Below, piece after piece: positions 7,145-13,011 of a stretch of DNA of 13,011 bases. This stretch comes from Pirellulales bacterium (GTDB lineage: Bacteria > Planctomycetota > Planctomycetia > Pirellulales > JALHLM01): assembly GCA_022844585.1 (NCBI GenBank), contig JALHLM010000123.1, positions 1-13,011 of the forward strand, read 5' to 3'. Under the pieces are notes generated by a model, which worked only from the letters and a program-made list of their open reading frames with translations, was not told the origin of the DNA and ran no database searches. Every line of letters begins with the position of its first letter. The first letter of the stretch is position 1. A program made the position numbers and the translations under genes.

Positions 7145-7316
7145 CTCACGCAACCTATGGCGCTGCTTGCACTTGGGATCAGCTGATCTTGCCGGATTGA
7201 AAGTTTTGCGAGGGTGCTGGGAATAGATTTTCCTTCCCGCGCATCTTCATCACTGTCAGGCCGGGCACCGGTGCGTCGGTCGGAGTGGGGTAAATACCGT
7301 TCAAAAGGGTAGTGAG

Positions 7317-7610
7317 ATGAAAAAGATTTGGGGATTCGTGGCGTGCTTGGGTTTGATCGCGTCGACCGTGGGCTGCAGCCCCGCCACCGAAACCAAGGTC
7401 GATGACGCCACCAAGGCTTCGCAAGACGCCGCCGCGAGCGCCGCCGAAGACGTCAAGGACGCCGCCACGGACGCCGTGGAAGAAGTCAAGGAAGCTGGCG
7501 ACGAAGCCGTCGACGCGGTGAAGGACGCCGCGACCGATGCCAAGGACGCCGCCGCCGGCGCCACGTCAGACGCCGCCGACGCTGTCAAGGAAGCCGTCGA
7601 CGCGAAGTAG
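7317..7610 (+). CDS. Small Ala/Asp/Lys-rich lipoprotein with amphipathic helical repeats
   Basis: A 97-residue protein. Residues 1-19 are a lipoprotein signal peptide ending TVG before Cys20, a plausible lipobox (Thr at -3, Gly at -1). The mature chain (20-97) is almost only Ala, Asp, Glu, Lys, Val and Thr, with recurring AxxAxKDAA and DAVKxA-type units about 11 residues apart. This predicts one long amphipathic helix, like LEA or apolipoprotein-type proteins. AAGGG-like purines (7304-7308) precede the ATG. Such proteins may lie along membranes, act as envelope spacers or have a stress role; none of this can be decided here. There is no recognisable enzymatic motif. The low-complexity DNA makes other frames look open, but the signal peptide supports this one. 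Confidence 0.75.
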   Translation: MKKIWGFVACLGLIASTVGCSPATETKVDDATKASQDAAASAAEDVKDAATDAVEEVKEAGDEAVDAVKDAATDAKDAAAGATSDAADAVKEAVDAK

Positions 7611-7650
7611 TCGCGATCCGGATAACCTTCCGGCTACAGCCATTTGCACA

Positions 7651-7677
7651 CGCCCGCGAAGCCCCGCTTCGCGGGCG
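7651..7677 (+). terminator. Hairpin terminator after the lipoprotein gene
   Basis: CGCCCGCGAAGC and GCTTCGCGGGCG form a perfect 12-bp stem around a CCC loop, 40 bases past the stop at 7610. Only a short T run (TTG) follows, so it is a strong hairpin but not a textbook intrinsic terminator. Confidence 0.6.
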
Positions 7678-7698
7678 TTGTCGTGCGCGAAGCGCGAA

Positions 7699-7727
7699 TT
7701 GACACGAGCCGCTGTGCCCGCCACAAT
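7699..7727 (+). promoter_or_regulatory. Candidate sigma70 promoter for the PEP-CTERM gene
   Basis: TTGACA (7699-7704, perfect -35) and CACAAT (7722-7727, four of six) are 17 bases apart. The predicted start is near 7734, giving a T-rich leader of about 70 bases with runs GTTTTTT and CGTTTTTTAGG before the AGGAG site at 7792-7796. Confidence 0.5.
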
Positions 7728-7803
7728 TCTGGCATTCTTGTTTGCTCGTTTTCGCTGTCTGCTAGTCGTTTTTTGTTCCTGCCCGTTTTTTAGGAGCCGT
7801 GCC

Positions 7804-8823
7804 ATGTCGTGTCGATCGCAATTGATAGCGCTGCTAGTCTTGCCGCTTTTTTTAAGAAGCGCCGACGGTGCCTTAATTCCGTCCCTCGTAGCAGCGGCTG
7901 GCTTTAATGACGCCGCGGGGATCAATCAGAACCAACCGATAGACAGCCCTTACGTGCTGAACGATTCGTTGCCAGGCCGTGGCGCCGGCGAACCAGGCTG
8001 GGCGCGGACGTGGACGGGAAGTCTCAACCGGCAGCTCGTGACGAGCGAGACCGTTCACGAAGGTGATGGCGCCGCGAGGTTCTTATCAGATCCGACGGTA
8101 CTAAGCCGCGCCTTGAGCGCGGCACAGTCCGGGCCGTTTATCGTCGATCAGTACGTCCGTGCGCCGGCAGGAGGCTTCGGCGCGTTTTTTCTCGCTCGTG
8201 AAGCGAACAGCGGGGCGATTGCCACTCAAGGGCCATTCTGGCGTTGGGATGCGAACGGCAATGTCGTCGTGTTGGATGGCGAATTCAACTCGTGTACTTC
8301 GAACTGTATTGTCGAAGACACCGGCTTTAACTGGACGCCGGACACCTGGCACCGCGTGACCCTGTACGTGGATGCCAGCGCGGACCGACGCGACTACGTG
8401 TTCTTTTTTGACGGCCAGCCGTACCTCAGCAATGACCGCCTTCAGTTTCGCGGCAATCCCAACGATATGGACCGCGTGGGTTACATCGTCGACCGTGGTA
8501 ATGGTTTCTTCGTCGACGCCCTGGAAATCCGGGCGTTCGCCGCGCCGCAGTTGTTCGGCGACACCGATGGCAACGGCAAGGTCGACGTCGCGGATCTCAA
8601 TAACGTCCGCAACCAGTTCGGCGAGACTGGCCTGTACCTGGCCGGCGACGCCTATCCATTCGACGTCCGCGTCGACGTCCGCGATCTGAATTTGGTGCGC
8701 AATTCTTTTGGACAAACTTCGCCGGCTGCCGTGCCGGAGCCGGGGGGATTCGCGCTCGCGACAATCGCTCTGCTAACAATCTCACGCTGCGGAAAATGCA
8801 GGTCGTATTTGTCGCGAATCTAA
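7804..8823 (+). CDS. Exported PEP-CTERM protein with dockerin type I-like repeats
   Basis: A 339-residue surface or secreted protein. AGGAG at 7792-7796 sits seven bases before the ATG, which opens a signal peptide (1-23). Residues 24-247 form a beta-rich region with a LamG/concanavalin-like appearance (DTWHRVTLYVDAS, VFFFDGQPYLSND), suggesting carbohydrate or matrix binding. A dockerin type I-like module follows: GDTDGNGKVDVADL (252-265) is a complete calcium loop, while GDAYPFDVRVDVRDL (281-295) is degenerate and one residue longer. Two LNxVRNxFG helices pair with these loops. The C-terminus has the PEP sorting motif (VPEPGG, 310-315), a short hydrophobic stretch and a basic tail with CGKC. 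In PEP-CTERM systems such proteins are processed by an exosortase, which is not in this window. The function of the N-terminal domain is unknown. Confidence 0.83.
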   Translation: MSCRSQLIALLVLPLFLRSADGALIPSLVAAAGFNDAAGINQNQPIDSPYVLNDSLPGRGAGEPGWARTWTGSLNRQLVTSETVHEGDGAARFLSDPTVLSRALSAAQSGPFIVDQYVRAPAGGFGAFFLAREANSGAIATQGPFWRWDANGNVVVLDGEFNSCTSNCIVEDTGFNWTPDTWHRVTLYVDASADRRDYVFFFDGQPYLSNDRLQFRGNPNDMDRVGYIVDRGNGFFVDALEIRAFAAPQLFGDTDGNGKVDVADLNNVRNQFGETGLYLAGDAYPFDVRVDVRDLNLVRNSFGQTSPAAVPEPGGFALATIALLTISRCGKCRSYLSRI

Positions 8824-8856
8824 CATCTCGCCTATGGGCTGATCGCCCTAGGCAAT

Positions 8857-8888
8857 GCCGCCGGCCTTGCATGATCAAGGCCGGCGGC
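8857..8888 (+). terminator. Hairpin terminator between the PEP-CTERM gene and the sulfur-relay cluster
   Basis: GCCGCCGGCCTTG and CAAGGCCGGCGGC form a perfect 13-bp stem with a CATGAT loop, 33 bases after the PEP-CTERM stop. TGCATTTCC follows, so the T tract is weak. It separates the preceding gene from the cluster starting at 8952. Confidence 0.65.
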
Positions 8889-8910
8889 TGCATTTCCATG
8901 CTCGATCGAC

Positions 8911-8916
8911 TATCAT
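8911..8916 (+). promoter_or_regulatory. Possible -10 element of the sulfur-relay cluster
   Basis: TATCAT matches the -10 consensus at five of six positions and lies just after the terminator hairpin, 35 bases before the ATG at 8952. No matching -35 was found (TGCATT at 16-base spacing), so this is weak. Confidence 0.28.
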
Positions 8917-8951
8917 GCGTGGCGGCAAGCTGTGGTTCCTGGATTGCCCTT

Positions 8952-9230
8952 ATGCCTGACCGCGAGACGATCGCCGACGCCGAATGCACCGCGGCCCAGA
9001 CCTGGGACGCCGGCGACCTTGCCTGCGGAGAGTTGGTGCTCGAGCTGCGCATGCGAATGCAACGCCTCGCGCCCGGGACGGTGATGTGCCTCATCACGCG
9101 TGATCCCGGAGCGATCCTGGATATTCCCGCCTGGTGCCGCATCACAGGTCATCTGTTGCGGTCGGCTTCGCCTCCACAGTTCCTGCTGGAACGTCGTCCG
9201 GAATCGTCGGAATCCAACGCCTCACGTTGA
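8952..9230 (+). CDS. TusA-like sulfur carrier protein with altered CPxP motif
   Basis: A 92-residue protein with a SirA/TusA-like fold. TusA carries a persulfide on one cysteine and hands sulfur to partners such as DsrE/TusBCD. Here WDAGDLACGELVLEL (18-32) aligns with the TusA LDARGLRCPEPV segment and keeps the active cysteine (Cys25), but both prolines of CPxP are replaced (CGEL). Further on, DPGAILDIPAWCRITGH (51-67) matches the conserved DPxxxxDIPxFC region with the second cysteine (Cys62), and FLLERR (78-83) is the last strand. The start at 8952 gives the normal family length; the frame stays open upstream to 8796, inside the previous gene, which is not believable. It is the first gene of a three-gene cluster and resembles the N-terminal domain of the third protein. 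Confidence 0.82.
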   Translation: MPDRETIADAECTAAQTWDAGDLACGELVLELRMRMQRLAPGTVMCLITRDPGAILDIPAWCRITGHLLRSASPPQFLLERRPESSESNASR

Positions 9231-9254
9231 TCGTCCACCTTTGGAGCGCTCGAT

Positions 9255-9617
9255 ATGCCCGGAAAATTCTGCGTTTCGCTCACTTGCGCGAAAGACGACG
9301 CCGATCGCGCGACCGTGGCATTTGTCGTGGCGAACGCCGCCGTCGGGTCGGAACAAGAGACTATCGTCTTCCTGAGCACCGAAGGCGTGCGATTGGGCGT
9401 CGCTGGCTACGCCGACGACATCGAGGAAACTGGCTTCGCCCCCTTGCGCGAATTGATCGCCAACTTCGCCGCGGCTGGTGGAACGATCTACGTTTGTTCT
9501 CCTTGCTTCAAGAAGCGCAACCTCGACGAAACCAAGCTGGTCGCCGGCGCGAAGATCGTCGGCGGCGCCAAACTGGTGGAATTCCTGGCCGGCGGCGCGC
9601 CATGCATCAGCTATTAG
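9255..9617 (+). CDS. DsrE-like sulfur-relay protein with CxxC
   Basis: A 120-residue DsrE/DsrF-like protein. This family (DsrE, TusD, YchN) accepts sulfur as a cysteine persulfide and passes it to or from TusA. The core pattern is visible: an N-terminal strand KFCVSLTCAKDDADRAT (4-20), FVVANAAV, then TIVFLSTEGVRLGV (36-49), GGTIYVCSPCFKKRNL (75-90) with Cys81 and Cys84, and GAKIVGGAKLVEFL (98-111). Cys6, Cys11 and Cys117 are extra cysteines. GGAG lies eight bases before the ATG at 9255. It begins 24 bases after the TusA-like gene and is followed 36 bases later by the TusA-MetE fusion gene, so the three are almost certainly one operon. The family is clear. Which cysteine carries sulfur is inferred to be Cys81 or Cys84. 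Confidence 0.86.
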   Translation: MPGKFCVSLTCAKDDADRATVAFVVANAAVGSEQETIVFLSTEGVRLGVAGYADDIEETGFAPLRELIANFAAAGGTIYVCSPCFKKRNLDETKLVAGAKIVGGAKLVEFLAGGAPCISY

Positions 9618-9653
9618 TCGCCGCCGCCGTTTCGCGACCAAAGATTCACGTCG

Positions 9654-11177
9654 ATGCCTCCTGCGGATGACTTACGGCCCGCCGCCAGCTTCGATGGCGG
9701 CGATCTCGATTGCGGCAACGGCTTACTGCTGTTGATCCGCAAGCACATCGACCCTTTGTCCGCGGGGCAACTTCTCGAGATATTCTCGCGAGAATCGTCC
9801 GTCGCCGAAGACCTCCCGTCATGGTGTCGGCTGACCGGCAACGAATTGGTTGCGCATGAGCACGCGAATCGCGTTCACCGCTTCCTCGTCTCGCGTGGTC
9901 CCTTTGCGGCCAGGCATCCACAAGGTGTTGCCGCTCCTTCCGTGACCGCTCGCGAGGTTCAGGCGTCGCCAACATGGGCCGCGACACCTGAATCTCATTC
10001 CGTTCCAATCGTAGCGCCGATTCCGCCGCTCGCGGTGTTGGGCATTGGTAGCTGGCCGCGCCCGGCGTGGATGCTCCGCGCTTTGCATGAGCGTCTCTGC
10101 GGACGGTTGGACGAGAACGAGTTTCAACAAACCGCCGACGATGCGGTCCGGCTCGCCGTCGCAGCGCAGGAACGCGCCGGCGTGGACCTCTTAACCGATG
10201 GCGAACAACGCCGCGACAACTACGCCAGCTTCGTCGGCGCGCTGTTGGAAAACTGCCAGCTGGTGCCGATCACCGATCTGCTGGCCTACGTCGATGATCC
10301 AGAGCATTTTGCCGAGGAGCTGCGGGGCCTCGACGTGCCGGCCGACAAGGTGCGGCATCCGGCGGTGTTTGGCAAACTCGCCCGCAAGCGATCGCTCGCG
10401 CTGCATGAGCTGCAGTTCGTGCAAAGCATTGCGCGCGCGCCGGTCAAAGTCGCACTGCCGGGACCGTACTTACTGACGCGCACGATGTGGCTGGAATGCG
10501 TCAGCGATCGCGCCTATGCCTCGCGCGAAGAGCTGGCCGCCGATATCGTGACGATCTTGCGCACCGAGGCCGAGGCGCTTTTGCAGGCCGGTGCGGCGCT
10601 CGTGCAGTTCGACGAGCCGGTGTTGACCGAAGTCGTCCACGGCCGCACGGCCGGTAATCGGGTCTTCATGTGCGGCGCCCTCGGCGCGCGGCGCGATACG
10701 GAGGAAGAGCTCGACTTCGCCGAACAACTCCTGACGGAGACGCTCAGCGGATTGCCGACCGATCGTCTGGCCCTGCACATCTGTCGCGGCAACTGGACTA
10801 CCGACGAAGGCGCGGCCCTCACTGGAGACTACGCGCCGCTGATGGGCCTGCTCTCGCGGGCGCCGGTCGGCGCGGTGCTGTTGGAAATGTGTACGCCCCG
10901 CGCCGGCGACATGGCGCTCCTGGCGGCATTGCCCAATCGACTCAGGATCGGCGTGGGCGTCGTGAATCAGAAATCGCCGCGCGTGGAGACGCTGCCCGAA
11001 GTCCTGTCCCGAGCGGAGCGGGCGATCGAGCTGTTCGGCGCGGAGCGAGTTCTCCTCCATCCGGACTGCGGCTTTGCCACGTTTGCGGATTCTCCGATCG
11101 CCGCGGCCGACGTGGCCGAACGCAAACTCGCCGTCGTCGTCCAGGCAGCGCGTCAGTTGCGCGAACGCTTCGGATAA
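9654..11177 (+). CDS. TusA-like domain fused to core MetE-type zinc methyltransferase
   Basis: A 507-residue fusion. Residues 12-82 are a TusA-like carrier domain: FDGGDLDCGNGLLLL (13-27) with Cys20 and DLPSWCRLTGNELV (53-66) with Cys58. A Pro/Ala/Ser-rich linker (83-124) leads to a barrel of about 380 residues homologous to the C-terminal catalytic half of cobalamin-independent methionine synthase. IGSWPRP (131-137), DGEQRRDNY (182-190), LPGPYLLTRTMW (268-279), VQFDEPVL (317-324) and GVVNQKSPRVE (435-445) are family motifs. The four zinc ligands of MetE are present: His375 and Cys377 (LHICRGNW), Glu411 (LLEMC) and Cys472 (HPDCGF). The N-terminal MetE half that helps bind polyglutamyl folate is missing, so this is a core-MetE enzyme with an uncertain methyl donor. 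The ATG at 9654 has no strong ribosome site. The acceptor may be homocysteine or a carrier-bound thiol; this is inference. Confidence 0.88.
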   Translation: MPPADDLRPAASFDGGDLDCGNGLLLLIRKHIDPLSAGQLLEIFSRESSVAEDLPSWCRLTGNELVAHEHANRVHRFLVSRGPFAARHPQGVAAPSVTAREVQASPTWAATPESHSVPIVAPIPPLAVLGIGSWPRPAWMLRALHERLCGRLDENEFQQTADDAVRLAVAAQERAGVDLLTDGEQRRDNYASFVGALLENCQLVPITDLLAYVDDPEHFAEELRGLDVPADKVRHPAVFGKLARKRSLALHELQFVQSIARAPVKVALPGPYLLTRTMWLECVSDRAYASREELAADIVTILRTEAEALLQAGAALVQFDEPVLTEVVHGRTAGNRVFMCGALGARRDTEEELDFAEQLLTETLSGLPTDRLALHICRGNWTTDEGAALTGDYAPLMGLLSRAPVGAVLLEMCTPRAGDMALLAALPNRLRIGVGVVNQKSPRVETLPEVLSRAERAIELFGAERVLLHPDCGFATFADSPIAAADVAERKLAVVVQAARQLRERFG

Positions 11178-11688
11178 GGCAGCCTCGCCAAGCTGCGTCA
11201 ACTCTGCCGCCACGAGCGCGGTCAATTGCTGGCGATTCGTTCGCCAATCGCGTTGCGCGATTCAGCGCCGCGAAATAAATCGGCAGGTCGCGAGCCACCG
11301 CGGTCGACGCACTGACCACTGAAGGTGGTTTCCATGCCAGTTCGCGCGAGGCACGCTCCCGCGCTTAAATCGCCTTTAGCAATCGCCGTCACGCGGTTCG
11401 TGCATCGAGCTAAGTCGCGAAGCTGCCGAGAGTTAAACATCTCTTTGTTAGGTGACTCTCAAAGCACGGCAGACGCACTGGACGTACAAAGGTGCGTGAG
11501 GGCAATTGACCAGAAACACTTCGGTTTGCTGTGACTTTGAGGCCTACGCCAAAGCTATCGCGATGCGCGACGGTGGCGCAGGACAATGCAATGCGCGACG
11601 ATAGATCATGCAGAACCGATACATCCGGCGACGGCGGCCAATGTAACTAGCCTCACGCCGTACGGCGGAACACCCCGGAGTCGAAGTC
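11178..11688 (+). other. Gene-free region upstream of the TonB-dependent receptor
   Basis: I see no convincing gene in these 511 bases; the small open frames lack ribosome sites, codon bias and family motifs. It holds several short inverted repeats: TGGCGA/TCGCCA (11230-11246), a bulged stem at 11423-11472, and ACGCAC/GTGCGT (about 11474-11496). A 10-base direct repeat ATGCGCGACG occurs at 11563-11572 and 11591-11600. No cobalamin, TPP or other known riboswitch core and no Fur-like box was recognised. It probably contains the receptor's promoter and leader, but no good -35/-10 pair stands out. Confidence 0.5.
11423..11472 (+). promoter_or_regulatory. Bulged stem-loop in the receptor upstream region
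   Basis: CTGCCG-AGAGT (11423-11433) pairs with ACTCT (11455-11459) and, across a seven-base bulge CAAAGCA, with CGGCAG (11467-11472). The loop is 21 bases. It lies about 215 bases upstream of the receptor start. The shape could be an RNA element or coincidence. Confidence 0.25.
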
Positions 11689-13011
11689 GTGAAACTGCGC
11701 GATTGGCTACGTTGCTTGGGTTGGAGCGCCGTGCTCATGGGTTGGGAAATCCCGCGCGCCTTCGCTCAAGAAGATACGCCTACGCTGGAGGCGGACGGCG
11801 AACCTGCGACGCTGCCGCCCATCACCGTCACGCCGCCGGATGAAGAAACAGAGGTTGTCGATGACGCAACGACTTCGGCGCAACCGGCGCCGCGCAGCCC
11901 GTACGACCTCCCGTACAGCTATCCCAGTCTGTCCGGTCAGCTATTCGAAAACCTAGACAGCGTCACGCGTCGGCCGACGAGCGTGTTTGACGATCCAAGC
12001 GAAGTCACGATCATCAATCGACAGCAGCTCGACGAACGGATGCCGCAGGACATGTTCCAGGCCCTGGAACGCGAGGTCGGCGTGCTCATGCAACGTACGG
12101 CGCGCGGCCAGGCGTCGCCGTTTCTGCGTGGGCTCACCGGCCAGCAGGTGCTGATTCTGGTCGACGGCATCCGGCTCAACAACTCGACCTTCCGCTCGGG
12201 CGCGAATCAATACTTCAACACCATTGATCCCGGGCAGGTGGAACGCATCGAAGTCCTGCGCGGCCCCCAATCGACGCTTTATGGCTCCGACGCCCTCGGC
12301 GGCGCCATCAACATCGTCACGCGCAGCGCGAACCCTTTCGACGGCATTTACCGCGGCGGCTCGTTCACCGAATACTTCAGCACGGCGGACACCGGTTCCT
12401 ACAGCCGCGGCAATGTCGAAGGCTGGGTGCAGAACTCCGGCGTCTTTGCGGGGGCCAGCTACTTGAACCTCAACGACCTCGATCGCGGCGGCGATCTCGG
12501 CCGACAACCATTCACCAGCTACGACCAGTACGCGGGCGACATTAAATACAACTATTTGCTCTCGAATGATGCGCTCGTCACCGTGGCCTTGCAGCATTTC
12601 GAGCAAGACGACCTGCCGCGGAGCGACCGCTTTCCGCCGTTCGTGTTCGGCCCGCCGGTCGGCACGGCGCGCCCCACGTTCTTCGATCCGCAACAACGCG
12701 ACCTGGCGTACTTGCGATTGCAGGGCGTCGCCTACAGCGGCTGGTTCGACAGCTACATGCTCACCGCGTCTTACGCACGGCAGAAGGAAGGTTCCCGCGA
12801 GATTCGCAGCGCCACGCGGACGGACATCGGTGAATTCGACGTCGATACCCTCGGCGTCAGCATGGTGATGACGAAGGATCTGGATTGGCTCGGCGCGTTG
12901 TCGTACGGAACCGATTACTATCACGACGACGTCGACGCCTTCAAAAATCGACTCAATCCCGTGAGCGGCGCGATCACGCCTGACATCGCTCAGTTCCCCG
13001 ACGACAGCTAT
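11689..13011 (+). CDS. TonB-dependent outer-membrane receptor (3' end beyond window)
   Basis: The frame runs from GTG 11689 to the last base without a stop, giving 441 residues of a protein that likely exceeds 650. GGAG at 11677-11680, eight bases upstream, supports this start; an in-frame TAA at 11644 and the absence of an ATG exclude longer forms. The signal peptide ends AFA (24-26). A possible TonB box, PPITVTPP (43-50), is followed by an acidic/proline linker. The plug domain covers about 100-212: EVTIINRQQLDERMP, RGLTGQQVLILVDGIRLNN, and VERIEVLRGPQSTLYGSDALGGAINIVTR spread over 184-212. Beta-strand-like alternating segments of the barrel follow. Such receptors import siderophores, heme, cobalamin or glycans using TonB energy. 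The ligand cannot be told. The upstream sulfur/methionine cluster makes cobalamin a thought, but no B12 riboswitch was seen. Confidence 0.9.
   Translation, partial: MKLRDWLRCLGWSAVLMGWEIPRAFAQEDTPTLEADGEPATLPPITVTPPDEETEVVDDATTSAQPAPRSPYDLPYSYPSLSGQLFENLDSVTRRPTSVFDDPSEVTIINRQQLDERMPQDMFQALEREVGVLMQRTARGQASPFLRGLTGQQVLILVDGIRLNNSTFRSGANQYFNTIDPGQVERIEVLRGPQSTLYGSDALGGAINIVTRSANPFDGIYRGGSFTEYFSTADTGSYSRGNVEGWVQNSGVFAGASYLNLNDLDRGGDLGRQPFTSYDQYAGDIKYNYLLSNDALVTVALQHFEQDDLPRSDRFPPFVFGPPVGTARPTFFDPQQRDLAYLRLQGVAYSGWFDSYMLTASYARQKEGSREIRSATRTDIGEFDVDTLGVSMVMTKDLDWLGALSYGTDYYHDDVDAFKNRLNPVSGAITPDIAQFPDDSY

Noticed and set aside
7177..7188. Perfect 12-base palindrome GATCAGCTGATC after the thioredoxin-like gene
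   Set aside because: No spacer or loop for a terminator and no partner copy; an isolated palindrome of this length can be chance, though a dimeric regulator site is not excluded.
10470..11225. 251-residue open frame on the minus strand
   Set aside because: Antisense shadow of the MetE-like barrel; no recognisable domain.
11325..11534. 69-residue open frame in the gene-free region
   Set aside because: No ribosome site, no family pattern, and its codon use does not resemble the neighbouring genes.
11178..11688. Possible cobalamin riboswitch before the TonB receptor
   Set aside because: GACCACTGAAGGTGG looked briefly like a B12-box fragment, but the GCCACTG core and the surrounding conserved blocks are missing.
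11953..12924. 323-residue open frame on the minus strand
   Set aside because: It lies opposite the TonB receptor, whose plug motifs, signal peptide and ribosome site are clear. The minus frame is His/Arg/Val-rich with no domain, typical of the antisense of GC-rich genes.

Overview
The window looks like a chromosomal segment from a GC-rich planctomycete, most likely near Pirellulales. This is an inference from several traits: a dockerin-plus-PEP-CTERM exported protein, heavily GC-biased third codon positions, weak or missing Shine-Dalgarno sites before several genes, and characteristic palindromic and TTCAGT-type intergenic repeats. I see no rRNA, tRNA, CRISPR array, transposase or phage gene.

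Layout. 160-582: small CAP/SCP-domain exported protein. 714-2384: FAD-dependent glycerol-3-phosphate dehydrogenase (GlpD type) behind a leader with a long inverted repeat. 2385-2597: convergent gap with a nested palindromic element and a GGAGGC-type repeat. 4159-2598 (minus strand): LOG-family nucleotide phosphoribohydrolase homologue followed by a flavin-reductase-fold protein, probably one operon. 4160-4337: divergent promoter region. 4338-6541: argC and argJ, overlapping by 4 bases, for arginine biosynthesis. 6635-7144: membrane-anchored TlpA/ResA-like thioredoxin. 7317-7610: small Ala-rich lipoprotein. 7804-8823: PEP-CTERM/dockerin protein with a good promoter in front. 8952-11177: a compact three-gene sulfur-relay cluster. 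11178-11688: gene-free leader region. 11689 to the window end: a TonB-dependent outer-membrane receptor, cut by the window edge.

The most notable part is the cluster at 8952-11177. It encodes a free TusA-like sulfur carrier, a DsrE-like protein with a CxxC pair, and a protein in which a second TusA-like domain is fused to a core MetE (cobalamin-independent methionine synthase) barrel that keeps all four expected zinc ligands. The two TusA-like domains resemble each other and both lack the prolines of the usual CPxP motif. I infer a dedicated sulfur-relay pathway feeding, or being methylated by, a zinc thiol-methyltransferase. The actual reaction cannot be read from sequence.

Other items worth attention are a TTCAGT-type repeat that supplies the stop codon and last residues of the LOG gene, a 12-bp tandem duplication that distorts the second calcium loop of the dockerin, and the hairpin-rich leader before the TonB receptor.
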